DNA of 64,000 nucleotides from Pseudomonas graminis (GTDB taxonomy: Bacteria; Pseudomonadota; Gammaproteobacteria; Pseudomonadales; Pseudomonadaceae), in the NCBI RefSeq assembly GCF_001705435.1, contig NZ_MDEN01000065.1, positions 124,001 through 188,000 of the forward strand, given 5' to 3'. Under the pieces are notes generated by a model, which saw nothing but the letters and a program-made list of their open reading frames with translations, was not told the DNA's origin and searched no databases. Below are positions 8,155-17,164 of this stretch, one piece after another. A program made the position numbers and the translations under genes. The stretch's first letter is position 1, and each line of letters opens with the position of its first letter.

Positions 8155-8912
8155 AGATGCGGCCAATGAATCGTGTGATTTTGTTTGTGGGTATAGGATT
8201 TATTTTTGCTGGGGGGCTAGCTAGCTATCTTGGTTCGGGAGTAACAGCGCAGGACGACCTAAAGCTAGTTGACATATTTTCGATAATCTCAGCCGTGGCC
8301 ACTGCCGCAGCAGCATTTGCTGCATGGAAGGCAGCTAGTGCAGCGCAAAAACAGTCTTCCAGTACAGAAATTTCTGGAAGAAGACAACAGTATCGCATGC
8401 ATTTTGAATCTTTCAACGAATGGCTTAACGCTCTAGAAACTGATTTGAAGATTAGTTTCTATCGTCGTCATGAACTATACGAGTCGATGTTTCCGAGCAA
8501 TCGGAATCCTCGCCTTTCTTTCAGTGAAATAGGTCACGATGAAGTCAAATCCTGGTGGAACTCTTTCGCCCGATTAGCTGATAAAACTTGCGCGCCATCT
8601 GAGCAAAGCCGCCGAGACATAGTTGACTGGGTTGGCGGGTACACCGTTCTAAGAGAACGCTTAAGATACACGCAGCTTAACCCCGCTGCGGATCAAATAC
8701 GCCTATCGGGCGACCGTCCGACAGGCGTCTGCCTGGAAAATTATCAAAAAATAATTCTAACAATGGGCAAGGTTATGGCATCTCTGTCCGACTTCGCATT
8801 TTTAGATGGGTGTCCCGGATACCGGGGAATGACCGACGAGTTCAGGTGTAGCTTCAGCGATTTTGTCACCCTGCTGCTGGAGCACCAGTGGCATGAACAT
8901 CGATATTGCTAG
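8145..8912 (+). CDS. membrane-anchored protein of unknown function
   Basis: 255 residues from ATG 8145, which has GGAAG just upstream; starts at 8157 or 8166 are possible. There are two N-terminal membrane helices (about 9-28, ILFVGIGFIFAGGLASYLG, and about 43-65, IFSIISAVATAAAAFAAWKA). A Gln/Ser-rich linker and a soluble, mostly helical domain of about 170 residues follow, with many Trp and Arg and no known motif. It overlaps the end of the frameshifted gene. Like the genes at 459 and 3389, it is a lone plus-strand gene among minus-strand phage genes and is A/T-richer than the chromosome. Confidence 0.6.
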   Translation: MFIKMRPMNRVILFVGIGFIFAGGLASYLGSGVTAQDDLKLVDIFSIISAVATAAAAFAAWKAASAAQKQSSSTEISGRRQQYRMHFESFNEWLNALETDLKISFYRRHELYESMFPSNRNPRLSFSEIGHDEVKSWWNSFARLADKTCAPSEQSRRDIVDWVGGYTVLRERLRYTQLNPAADQIRLSGDRPTGVCLENYQKIILTMGKVMASLSDFAFLDGCPGYRGMTDEFRCSFSDFVTLLLEHQWHEHRYC

Positions 8913-8981
8913 ACGCAGAGATACCAAATGCGAGCTCTAGATACCGGTGCCATTAGTGCATGAAGCAGGTCTAGCACTGAC

Positions 8982-9224
8982 TCATACCACCCGCGTCCTC
9001 CGCTGAAGCCGGCCACGCTCCGCCGCCGACAACGCACGAGTCCTGCGCTTGAGCACTGTGTCAGGATCAATCCAGTCCCGCCGCTTCGGCGGGATCGGAT
9101 TTCCGGTAAAGCATTCACCCTGCAAAATCTGACCACCCCGGCTTTCAAACTCCGCCACGGCCTCCGCCAGTTCCGCGGACCTGATACGATTCTGCGCATC
9201 AGGATTAAGGCTGAAGCTGATCAT
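8982..9224 (-). CDS. small hypothetical phage protein
   Basis: 80 residues, MISFSLNPDAQNRIRSAELAEAVAEFESRGGQI to RLQRRTRVV. The start overlaps the stop of the upstream recombination-protein fragment by four bases (ATGA), indicating translational coupling. It is basic at the C-terminus and contains 'ECFTGNPIPPKRRDWIDPDTVLKRR'. Short partners of this kind often follow YqaJ/RecT-type genes in phages. I cannot name a family. Confidence 0.6.
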   Translation of the reverse strand: MISFSLNPDAQNRIRSAELAEAVAEFESRGGQILQGECFTGNPIPPKRRDWIDPDTVLKRRTRALSAAERGRLQRRTRVV

Positions 9225-10117
9225 GCCGCCACCTGCTGCAGCTCGACGCCGTCCATGCTGAAATCATCGCCGTCAATGAGGACCAAGTCGTCCAGCGCCC
9301 CCCAGTTCACGGTCTGCACCGACAGCGGGGCGCGGCCTTCGTAGACCGCCTTCACCAGCGCTTCCAAGTCGGTGACCTTCGCCTCGAGTTTGGTCTGCTT
9401 CGGCGGCACTTTCGCCGATGGCGCGGCGTTGGTGACGCGCCGCGCGGGTGGCTCAACCGGGTTGGCAGCAGGAGTAGCCACTGGCGCTTTGCCGACAGCC
9501 TCCGCAGCTGCCGCGCGCTCGTTCGCTTCCCGCTCCAATCGCTGGACCTCTTGCTGACGAATCTGCTCGCGCTGCGCCTCAAGGCGAATTTCTTCGGCGC
9601 GCTGGTGCTCGCTGATCCGCACCTTGATCAGCGGCACCAGGTCCTCGTTCTCCTTCAGCACCAGTTGCTGCAGATCGTTGAACAAAAACACGTAGTCAGC
9701 AGCGAGCTCAGCGAAGCTGTTCAGGTTGGTGCGCATTTTGTCGCCGGTTTGGCTGGCTTCGATTTTCGCCCGGGCCAGTTCGCTGTCCGCAGCATCGCGA
9801 AGGCTGGCGATGGTCTTTTTGCCTTTGATGGCGCCGGCGAAGTCAGCAACGATCTTCGGCATCCGCGCCTTGCCGCCGAGGGTGCTGTTGATCTGGTCGA
9901 TGTGGATCTGCAGCGACTTCGCGGCGGTCGTCACGATGTCTTCCCTGATCGCGACTTTGCGTGCCTTGACCAGTTTGTCGAGCTCCAGTCGCTTAGCGCG
10001 CGCCTCGCTGCTGATCTCGTCGATCGCGCGGAAGAGGGCGTCGATGCTCTCGGTCTGGCTCAGCGCGTGGTGGTTCGCCGCTGCCAGGCGACTTTCGACT
10101 TCGCCGCACCATTTCAC
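9221..10117 (-). pseudogene. C-terminal part of a YqaJ-type phage recombination protein, 5' truncated
   Basis: 298 residues can be read from a GTG at 10117, but there is no ribosome site and the protein begins in mid-domain (VKWCGEVESRLAAA). The sequence 'ALSQTESIDALFRAIDEI', the Lys-rich 'LDKLVKARKVAIRE', 'GGKARMPKIVADFAGAIKGKK' and the long Glu/Arg/Gln coiled coil are what I associate with the region after the nuclease domain in Pseudomonas phage YqaJ recombinases. In-frame sequence extends a few codons further up (CDQIIRV) and then runs into a terminator hairpin. The exonuclease domain is missing, so I read this as a deletion remnant. A free-standing short protein is the alternative. Confidence 0.6.
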
Positions 10118-10139
10118 TACACGTATGATTTGATCACAT

Positions 10140-10169
10140 AAAAAACCCGGCCTCCAAGCCGGGTTTTTT
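10140..10169 (-). terminator. bidirectional rho-independent terminator
   Basis: CCCGGC (10146-10151), a 6-base loop and GCCGGG (10158-10163) are flanked by six A and six T, so it can act in both directions. It lies 1 base beyond the stop of the minus-strand gene at 10171 and immediately upstream of the truncated recombination gene. This supports a deletion junction at this point. Confidence 0.85.
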
Positions 10170-10170
10170 G

Positions 10171-10419
10171 TTACTTAGTTTTGACCCCGTACTGCCCATC
10201 GAGCCACGTGTTCAGTTCATCTCTTTTGTGAGGCGCATGACCCGGGGCATCTTCGAGCTTCGCAGCTAGGAGGTCACGATTGGAGTCGCTTATGTCCTTA
10301 CCCCTTGTTTTCAAGTAATGGTCGATAAAATACTCGACTTCCCAACTTTCAGTCAGCGATACGAAAATCCTGTCGATCTTTCCCCTGTACTTCTTGTTAT
10401 CGCTACGGTTCCAAGCCAT
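10171..10419 (-). CDS. small hypothetical protein
   Basis: 82 residues from the ATG at 10419, chosen for the GGAG seven bases upstream. The sequence 'DRIFVSLTESWEVEYFIDHYLK' followed by a basic, Asp-rich helix vaguely resembles DUF3606-type small proteins, but the match is too weak to name. It is followed at once by the terminator at 10140, so it is a complete transcription unit at its 3' end. Confidence 0.5.
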   Translation of the reverse strand: MAWNRSDNKKYRGKIDRIFVSLTESWEVEYFIDHYLKTRGKDISDSNRDLLAAKLEDAPGHAPHKRDELNTWLDGQYGVKTK

Positions 10420-10534
10420 TTTTGGACTCCATTTGTATGTGGCGTGCATGCCACATGCAGTTCATAGCACAAGGTTTTTTTTGGATCCACTAAATTAAGC
10501 TTCCGGTAACAAGCAACAACTCTTCGGAGTAAAT

Positions 10535-10771
10535 ATGGACCCAGCCGACCTCGGCCCAGGCACGCTCACCTGGCTTGACGGCACCGGAACTGTCTTGCTT
10601 TGCGGATTCTCGTGGCTTCGCAAATCCCTATCTTGGGACGTCTTAGACGGAACGATGGATAACGCCGACATCGGCACTGTCCGACGCCTAGCTGAGATGC
10701 TCGATTCAGAACGCTCCGCCGCCTGGGCATGTTCGGTGCGCCAGCACACGCTCAGCTTGCCACCGAACTAA
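10535..10771 (+). CDS. small hypothetical protein, possibly degraded
   Basis: 78 residues with GGAG six bases before ATG. The first 60 residues (MDPADLGPGTLTWLDGTG to RRLAEMLDSER) look like protein. The end does not, and another frame then reads 'RRLGMFGAPAHAQLATELKG' and continues about 20 codons past the stop. A frameshift near 10712 would join them into a longer protein. This is a visual judgement only. Confidence 0.35.
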   Translation: MDPADLGPGTLTWLDGTGTVLLCGFSWLRKSLSWDVLDGTMDNADIGTVRRLAEMLDSERSAAWACSVRQHTLSLPPN

Positions 10772-11304
10772 AAGGCTGCCAGGTCGAGAAACGCGCCCTG
10801 CTGGACGAGAAGCTGCATGGCGGGTTGAGCGACGTTCATAATAGTCCTTGTCTGCCCGTCTGCAGATGCGTTGTTCTCCCATGGCGACAGCGCTAAGCCC
10901 AAGCGGGTCGTTCATCGGCGGTCTAACGCCGCTGCTTTCCGCCTTGTCCGCACCTGCCTTCGCACGCGTGTCCCTTATCGGGAGCTCCGCTTTTCACAAT
11001 ACCGATCCTCCCTTCAGTTGAAACTCCCATCTCGCGGACCGATTAAAGACTGTTGGAATAAGTACAGAACGCTTCGCGTTTAGAATCGCATATCTAAAGT
11101 TGGTATGCGACGAAAGTCTAAATATTCGTTTAGATTAAAATACCTTACGCAAACAACTCGATTGAATCCGTTGTAAGTTGGATCCTATATATCTTTAAAA
11201 GTGGTGATTTATTGCTTGTAGTATTGTCGTTGCTCGCCGCATAGTGTCAATGCGCCACATTCTTGGACGTGCTGCACAATACTGAAAGTCAAAGGGGTTT
11301 CTGT
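10772..11304. other. gene-poor boundary between the phage-like region and the chromosome
   Basis: I see no dependable gene here. A 23-codon minus-strand frame (10768-10839, MNVAQPAMQLLVQQGAFLDL) has an AAGGA site and may be the start of a lost phage gene, ended by a TAG. From about 11080 to 11220 the sequence becomes A/T-rich with short inverted repeats (TCTAAATATTCGTTTAGA). This is typical of the promoter region of the chemoreceptor that follows. No tRNA or clear attachment repeat was found. Confidence 0.4.
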
Positions 11305-12957
11305 ATGTTAGCTTCCTTGTCGGTAAAGGCAAAGTTAGTACTGGGTTTTGGCGTGATGGTGCTAATTATTTTTCTGATTTCTGCGTTATCCGTTATTAGT
11401 TTAAATGAGTCGAACCTGCGCTTCTCAAACTATGTCGAAGGGTTGAATAAGCGCATGGGGCTGATGAATGATTTGCTGCTTTCCGCGCAGCAGCGCGCTA
11501 TTTCAGCCCGCAACCTTGTGCTGGTCATTTCCGACACTGATCGACAGTCTGAAGCGGACATCTTGAATGCCGAACATCAGAAGGTGAAAAGTCTGCTCTC
11601 AGCATTGGTCGCTGGCGTCAGCGCGTTGCCAGCCTCCGCCGATAACGATAACGCCCGTAAGTTGGTTGCCGAGATTGAGGGGGTCGAGAAAGTCTATGGT
11701 CCTGTTGCCCTGGAGATTACCCGGCTGGCCATGAGTGGTGATCGCAGTACCGCAATTACTATGATGAACAATGAATGCCTGCCGCTTTTGAAAAAGCTGG
11801 TGGCCAGCGTCACTGATTACAAACGCTTTAATACAAAGATTGCACTGGCCAGCGTTGATGAATCGCAAGTCGAATATAGAAGCAATCAACGTTTCTTGAT
11901 GTTTATATGCGCATTGGCCATTGCCGTAGGGGTCGCGCTAACCGTTCTTATCGTTCGGGGACTGTCACGCGCCCTGGGTGCAGAGCCCATCCTCTTGTCA
12001 ACCATCGCTCAGCGCGTTGCAAGTGGTGACCTGCGCCCGATTCCCGGAGCAGAAACCTCAGTGGCCGGTAGCGTGCTCTCTTCCCTGAGTGAGATGCAGT
12101 CCCGTCTGAGCCTGCTTATAAGCCAGGTCAACACGTCATCGGCGGTGATCTCTGCTGCTGCAGTGGACCTTTCCGCTGCGACAGAGCAGACCCGCATCGG
12201 GGTAGGCAATCAGAGAGTCGAAATCGACCAGGTCGCCACCGCCATCCACGAAATGGTAGCCACGACCCTTGAAGTTGCGCGCAACTCGGAAGAAGCAGCC
12301 CATGCGGCACTCAGCGCTAATGCTCAGGCGCAAACCGGCGGCACTATGGCAAAAGACGCAATAGCCCAAATGAAACGTCTGGCTACGGAGGTGTCAAAGT
12401 CTTCCGCCGCCATGGCACAACTAAAAAAAGAGAGCTTAAATATAGGTGGGGTGTTGCAAGTCATAACGTCCGTTGCAGATCAAACTAACTTGTTGGCGCT
12501 GAATGCTGCTATCGAAGCGGCAAGGGCGGGCGATGCGGGTCGAGGATTTGCGGTGGTGGCGGATGAAGTGAGAACACTTGCCAAACGGACGCAGGGCGCA
12601 ACCCTGGAAATTGGCGCGCTGACCACCAATCTGCAAAAGATAGCCGAAGAGGCTGCCGGGATGATGGAAGTCTGCCGTGGTTTGACGGAGGAAACTGTCA
12701 TACAGGTTTCAAACACGGGGCATTCAGTTGAAACCATTGTGGAGATGATTGATAACATCCAGCAGATGGTCAGGCAGATCGCAACCGCCGGTGAGGAGCA
12801 AAGCTGTGTCGCTGAGGAGATTAACCGCAGTGTGACGTCGGTTCGTAATATTGCAGATGATTCAGCTTTATCTTGCGAGAGAACGGCCAGTTCGAGTAAT
12901 AACCTGGCAGAGCTGGGGGTCGTACTCCAGCGGCAAGTAGGCCACTTTAAGGTCTGA
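11305..12957 (+). CDS. methyl-accepting chemotaxis protein
   Basis: 550 residues from ATG 11305 (AAAGGGG upstream; a TTG 14 codons earlier is less likely). It senses a ligand in the periplasm and signals through CheW/CheA. Order: membrane helix (about 9-30), a helical periplasmic domain of about 155 residues of four-helix-bundle type, a second helix (FLMFICALAIAVGVALTVLIV), HAMP, then the signalling domain with the conserved hairpin (DQTNLLALNAAIEAARAG and GRGFAVVADEVR). The N-terminal domain is the family's variable part, and the ligand cannot be predicted. A hairpin terminator follows. Confidence 0.93.
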   Translation: MLASLSVKAKLVLGFGVMVLIIFLISALSVISLNESNLRFSNYVEGLNKRMGLMNDLLLSAQQRAISARNLVLVISDTDRQSEADILNAEHQKVKSLLSALVAGVSALPASADNDNARKLVAEIEGVEKVYGPVALEITRLAMSGDRSTAITMMNNECLPLLKKLVASVTDYKRFNTKIALASVDESQVEYRSNQRFLMFICALAIAVGVALTVLIVRGLSRALGAEPILLSTIAQRVASGDLRPIPGAETSVAGSVLSSLSEMQSRLSLLISQVNTSSAVISAAAVDLSAATEQTRIGVGNQRVEIDQVATAIHEMVATTLEVARNSEEAAHAALSANAQAQTGGTMAKDAIAQMKRLATEVSKSSAAMAQLKKESLNIGGVLQVITSVADQTNLLALNAAIEAARAGDAGRGFAVVADEVRTLAKRTQGATLEIGALTTNLQKIAEEAAGMMEVCRGLTEETVIQVSNTGHSVETIVEMIDNIQQMVRQIATAGEEQSCVAEEINRSVTSVRNIADDSALSCERTASSSNNLAELGVVLQRQVGHFKV

Positions 12958-13062
12958 CAAGATACTTAATACGGTGTCTGTCGGGTTGAAGGATGCACGA
13001 ACTCAATGGCGCTACTACGTGGCACTGGAACAAATAGCCCGGAGTGTATGAGCGCCAGCGAG

Positions 13063-13098
13063 AGGCACTTGGGGCAGCCCCAAGTGCCTGTTTCGTTT
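13063..13098 (+). terminator. rho-independent terminator of the chemoreceptor gene
   Basis: A 12-bp perfect stem (AGGCACTTGGGG with its complement, 3-base loop) at 13063-13089 is followed by GTTTCGTTT. It lies between the convergent chemoreceptor and uvrA2 genes. Confidence 0.75.
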
Positions 13099-13119
13099 CA
13101 GCGCTGTAACCGAACTTCC

Positions 13120-15786
13120 TCAGCCCCGCAACACCTTGCGCAAAAACGGCGCCGTCCGGCTCTCTTCCACGTCGGCAACCGCCTCAGGCGTCCCACACGC
13201 CACAACATTGCCACCCTTGTCCCCAGCGCCCGGGCCGATGTCGATCACCCAGTCACTCTGCGCCACCACTCGCATTTCATGCTCAACCACCACCACGCTG
13301 TGCCCCGCATCCACCAACGCATTCAACTGCGTCAGCAGGCGATCCACATCGGTGGGGTGCAGGCCTGTGGTCGGTTCGTCGAGCACGTACAAAGTGGCGC
13401 CGCGCTGGCTGCGCTGCAGCTCCGTCGCCAGTTTGATGCGCTGAGCCTCACCGCCGGACAACTCAGTCGCAGGCTGACCCAGACGCAAATAGCCCAGACC
13501 AATATCACGCAGCACCGTCAGCGAGCGGAGAACCCCTGGCTGATCGACGAATACATCCACCGCCTGTTCAACCGTCAGCTGCAACACGTCGGCGATACTC
13601 AACCCATTCCACTTGATCGCCAAGGTGTCCGGGTTGTAGCGCGCACCATGGCAGGTCGGGCAGGGCGCGTAGACGCTGGGCATGAACAGCAATTCAACGC
13701 TGACGAACCCTTCGCCTTCGCACACCGGGCAACGGCCCTTGGCGACGTTGAACGAGAACTGTCCGGCGTCGTAGCCGGCCTTCTGCGCGTCGTGCGTCGC
13801 GGCGAACAATTTGCGCACGTTGTCGAACAGCCCGGTGTAGGTCGCAAGATTGGAACGCGGGGTGCGGCCGATGGGTTTCTGGTCAACCTGAACCAGCCGC
13901 TTGACCGCGCTCATTCCGCCCGCAATGTGCCCGCCGGTGGGTTGCGGCGCATCGTCTTCCAGGCTGGATTCTTCCGCCTCGGCCTCCGCAACCGGGCGTC
14001 CCAATTCGGCGCCCACCAGTTCCAGCAATGCCTGGCTGACCAGGCTGGATTTGCCCGAACCGGAGATGCCGGTCACCGAGGTGAAGCAGCCCAGCGGAAA
14101 TTCAGCGCTCAGTGAATTGAGGTTGTTGCGGGTAATGCCTTCCAGGCGCAGCCAGTCGGTCGGCTGCCTTCTTGCCGAACTCAGTGCGGAATGCTCGGCG
14201 AACAGATGACGGCCCGTTTGCGAGGATTCGATCTCGGCCAAACCTGCGGGAGGGCCGCTGTACAGCACGTGCCCGCCATGCTCACCGGCGGCGGGGCCGA
14301 CGTCGATCAGCCAGTCGGCGCGGCGCATGGTTTCCAGGTCATGCTCGACGACGAACAGCGAGTTGCCGGACGCCTTCAGCTGCTGCAACGCCGTGAACAG
14401 CGCTTCGCTGTCGGCCGGGTGCAGGCCCGCCGACGGCTCGTCCAGCACGTAGATCACGCCGAACAGTTGCGAGCCCAATTGCGTCGCCAGGCGCAGGCGC
14501 TGCAGTTCACCGGATGACAGCGACGGCGTGCTGCGGTCCAGCGCCAGGTAGCCGAGCCCCAGTTCGGTGAGGGTGCTGACCCGCGCCAGCAAATCCTGAG
14601 CGATGCGTTGAGCGGCGAGGCGTTTTTCGACAGACAAGTTCGGCGTCGCGCGTACATCGGGGGCTGCGTCGTGGGCCGAGCCGCCTGCAGTGACCCGCTT
14701 CTTTTTCGCCTTGGCGATCTGTTCGCGATTCAGCACAGCGCTGCCGCGATCTTCATCTTCAAAAATGCCCGCAGCCACCGGACGCAACACTTCAGCCAGC
14801 CGCAGCAGCGGCATCTGCGCCAATTCGCCGATATCGAGGCCGGCAAACGTCACCGACAGGGCCTCGCGCTTCAGGCGTTTGCCATCGCACAACGGGCAGG
14901 GGCTGCCGCGCATGAAACGCGACACGCGTTTTTTCATCAACGCGCTCTGGGTGGTGGCAAAGGTGTGCTGCACGTAGCGGCGGGCACCGGTGAAGGTGCC
15001 CTGATAACTGGGTTCGAGTTTGCGCTTGATCGCCAGACGGGTTTCTTCCGGGGTCAGCCCTCCGTAGACCGGCACGTTAGGCTGCTCATCAGTGAACAGA
15101 ATCCAGTCGCGGTCCTTTTTCGGCAGGTCGCGCCACGGGGTGTCGACGTCGTAACCCAGGGTGACGAGGATGTCGCGCTGGTTCTGGCCGCCCCATGCCA
15201 GGGGCCATGCGGCGATCGCGCGTTGGCGGATGGTCAAAGAGTCGTCCGGGACCATCAGCTCTTCAGGAATCTCATAGACCCGGCCCAGGCCGTGACACTC
15301 GGGGCAGGCGCCCTGGGGCAGGTTCGGCGAAAAATCTTCGGCGTAGAGCATCGGTTGCCCCGGCGGATAGGTGCCGGCGCGGGAATAGAGCATGCGGATC
15401 AGGCTGGAAAGGGTGGTCACGCTGCCGACTGATGAGCGCGTGCTCGGCGTCCCTCGTTGCTGCTGCAGCGCGACGGCAGGCGGTAGGCCATCGATGGAGT
15501 CAACGTCGGGCACGCCCACCTGATCGATGAGGCGTCGGGCGTAGGGCGCGACGGATTCGAAATAGCGGCGTTGGGCTTCGGCGTAGAGGGTGGAGAAGGC
15601 CAGCGATGATTTGCCCGATCCCGACACGCCGGTGAACACCACCAGTGCGTCGCGGGGGATATCGACGTCCACGTTCTTGAGGTTGTGCTCTCGGGCGCCG
15701 CGCACCCGGACAAATCCGGGGCGGTCGGCATCGACGGTGAAGGAAGAAGGGCGGGCGTCGTCTGGCAGGTGCGGCGGTGTGGTCAT
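13120..15786 (-). CDS. UvrA-like excinuclease ABC subunit A paralogue (class II, UvrA2)
   Basis: 888 residues, shorter than the roughly 940 of canonical UvrA. It is a double ABC ATPase that binds damaged DNA. The first Walker A (GVSGSGKS) is at 53-60, with zinc-finger cysteines CPECHGLG (161-168), CPLCDGKR (about 305) and CPVCEGEG. The two signature motifs are LSSGELQRLRLA and LSGGEAQRIKLA, and a second GISGSGKSSL starts the C-terminal half. The region that in UvrA holds the UvrB-binding domain appears replaced, as in class II proteins linked to drug or DNA-intercalator tolerance. It is last in a minus-strand cluster with topoisomerase IB and a 57-residue acidic protein. Confidence 0.88.
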   Translation of the reverse strand: MTTPPHLPDDARPSSFTVDADRPGFVRVRGAREHNLKNVDVDIPRDALVVFTGVSGSGKSSLAFSTLYAEAQRRYFESVAPYARRLIDQVGVPDVDSIDGLPPAVALQQQRGTPSTRSSVGSVTTLSSLIRMLYSRAGTYPPGQPMLYAEDFSPNLPQGACPECHGLGRVYEIPEELMVPDDSLTIRQRAIAAWPLAWGGQNQRDILVTLGYDVDTPWRDLPKKDRDWILFTDEQPNVPVYGGLTPEETRLAIKRKLEPSYQGTFTGARRYVQHTFATTQSALMKKRVSRFMRGSPCPLCDGKRLKREALSVTFAGLDIGELAQMPLLRLAEVLRPVAAGIFEDEDRGSAVLNREQIAKAKKKRVTAGGSAHDAAPDVRATPNLSVEKRLAAQRIAQDLLARVSTLTELGLGYLALDRSTPSLSSGELQRLRLATQLGSQLFGVIYVLDEPSAGLHPADSEALFTALQQLKASGNSLFVVEHDLETMRRADWLIDVGPAAGEHGGHVLYSGPPAGLAEIESSQTGRHLFAEHSALSSARRQPTDWLRLEGITRNNLNSLSAEFPLGCFTSVTGISGSGKSSLVSQALLELVGAELGRPVAEAEAEESSLEDDAPQPTGGHIAGGMSAVKRLVQVDQKPIGRTPRSNLATYTGLFDNVRKLFAATHDAQKAGYDAGQFSFNVAKGRCPVCEGEGFVSVELLFMPSVYAPCPTCHGARYNPDTLAIKWNGLSIADVLQLTVEQAVDVFVDQPGVLRSLTVLRDIGLGYLRLGQPATELSGGEAQRIKLATELQRSQRGATLYVLDEPTTGLHPTDVDRLLTQLNALVDAGHSVVVVEHEMRVVAQSDWVIDIGPGAGDKGGNVVACGTPEAVADVEESRTAPFLRKVLRG

Positions 15787-15822
15787 GGGTGAGGCCTTTG
15801 AATCCTGGAAAGCGGGAGCGGT

Positions 15823-15996
15823 TTACTCGGCGAGGGGCACTTTGGGGGTGTGCCCGGCGTCGTCGTGATCACCGCCGGTCAGCGGCTCGTCTTCACGCAC
15901 GTCATCGGTGCGCTCGCGGTCATCGGCGACGTCAGCCGGACGTGCGTCCGGGTCGTTGAGTTTTTCGCCGGGGATATGCGCGTTGTGGGTGGTCAT
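15823..15996 (-). CDS. 57-residue acidic protein coupled to topoisomerase IB
   Basis: MTTHNAHIPGEKLNDPDARP, then an Asp/Glu/Arg-rich stretch, ending TPKVPLAE. The start overlaps the topoisomerase stop by four bases (ATGA) and an AGGAGA site lies just upstream within that gene. The composition (about one third acidic, no hydrophobic core) suggests an intrinsically disordered protein. uvrA2 begins 36 bases further on. I know no function; from position it may act with the topoisomerase or UvrA2. Confidence 0.7.
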   Translation of the reverse strand: MTTHNAHIPGEKLNDPDARPADVADDRERTDDVREDEPLTGGDHDDAGHTPKVPLAE

Positions 15997-17063
15997 GCTG
16001 TTTCTCCTGTCAGTTCTTCGGATGCTTCACGAATGACCTCGGCAGCCTGCAGGCCTTGGAGGAAGCCGGCCAGCGCCACTTCCTCCAGACGCAGGCCTTT
16101 GCGCTGGCGGATGCGCGGCAGCTTGGACAGTTCGCCCATCGCGAAGGCTTCGAGCACGGCCGGGTGGATGTAGCACTTGCGGCAGACCGCCGGGGTATTG
16201 CCCAGCAGCCGCGCGACCTCCTTGACCATGGACACGACGTGTTTCTTCGCGTCCGCCTCCGGCTCCCAGTGCAGCTTGCGCAGGGTCGCCAGTGCCATCG
16301 CGCTGCCGGCCCAGGTGCGGTAGTCCTTGGCGGTGAAGTCGGCGCCGGTGAGGGTGTGCAAGTACTGGTTAATGTCGTGGGAGGAAACGGTATGCCGCTG
16401 GCCGTCGTCATCCAGGTACTGGAACAGGTTCTGGCCGGGCAATTCCATGCAGCGCTTGATGATGGTCGCCAAGCGTCGGTCAGTGACGCTGAGCCGGTGC
16501 TCAACGCCGCTCTTTCCACGAAACTCGAAGTAAATCTTGCTGCCCTTCACGTCGACGTGTTTGTTGCGCAGCGTGGTCAGGCCGTAGGAGCGGTTATCCC
16601 GGGCGTACTGGCTGTTGCCGATGCGGATCAGCGTCTGGTCGAGCAACGACAGCACTGCGGCCATAACCTTTTCGCGGCCCATGCCGGGTTTGGCCAGCTG
16701 CGCTTCCAGCTGCTTGCGCACTTTGGGCAGCGCCTGGCCGAAGGCGATCATCCGCGAGTATTTGTTCTCGTCGCGGATTTCGCGCCAGCGCGGGTGATAG
16801 CGGTACTGCTTGCGTCCGCGAGCGTCGCGGCCGGTCGCTTGCAGGTGGCCCTGGCGGTCAGCGCAAATCCACACGTCGGTGTACGCCGGCGGGATCACCA
16901 GCGCGTTGATGCGTTTGATCACGTCCTCGTCGCGGATGCGTTGGCCGTCGGTGTCGAAGTAGGCGAACTTGCCGCGCAGAATCTTGCGGGTAAATCCGGG
17001 CTGGCTGTCGTCGACGTAATGCAGATCTTTGGGCAGGTCTTCGCTGTGGATTGTGTCCGGCAT
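15993..17063 (-). CDS. DNA topoisomerase IB (poxvirus-like bacterial type)
   Basis: 356 residues from ATG 17063 (MPDTIHSEDLPKDLHYVDD). Longer starts would run into modC, so this one fits the neighbours. The enzyme relaxes DNA by a 3'-phosphotyrosyl intermediate. The N-terminal DNA-binding domain has 'VWICADRQGHLQATGRDARG'. The catalytic domain has 'LIRIGNSQYARDNRSYGLTT', 'SSHDINQYLHTLTGADFTAKDYRTW' and the nucleophile Tyr in 'CRKCYIHP'. The catalytic Arg and Lys motifs also appear present. It is coupled to the acidic 57-residue protein and followed by uvrA2, suggesting a DNA-maintenance operon. Confidence 0.92.
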   Translation of the reverse strand: MPDTIHSEDLPKDLHYVDDSQPGFTRKILRGKFAYFDTDGQRIRDEDVIKRINALVIPPAYTDVWICADRQGHLQATGRDARGRKQYRYHPRWREIRDENKYSRMIAFGQALPKVRKQLEAQLAKPGMGREKVMAAVLSLLDQTLIRIGNSQYARDNRSYGLTTLRNKHVDVKGSKIYFEFRGKSGVEHRLSVTDRRLATIIKRCMELPGQNLFQYLDDDGQRHTVSSHDINQYLHTLTGADFTAKDYRTWAGSAMALATLRKLHWEPEADAKKHVVSMVKEVARLLGNTPAVCRKCYIHPAVLEAFAMGELSKLPRIRQRKGLRLEEVALAGFLQGLQAAEVIREASEELTGETA

Positions 17064-17164
17064 GAAAGGCAGTCCTGAATGCGGGTCTTTTTGCATTGAC
17101 CGTGGCGCTGCGCAGTCGTGCCGACTAATTGCATACCTGATGAATGGGACGGGTGATTGCTCGC

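Noticed and set aside
13006..14115. Plus-strand frame of 369 codons overlapping uvrA2
   Set aside because: Translation is His/Arg/Gln-rich without domains; uvrA2 on the other strand is unmistakable.
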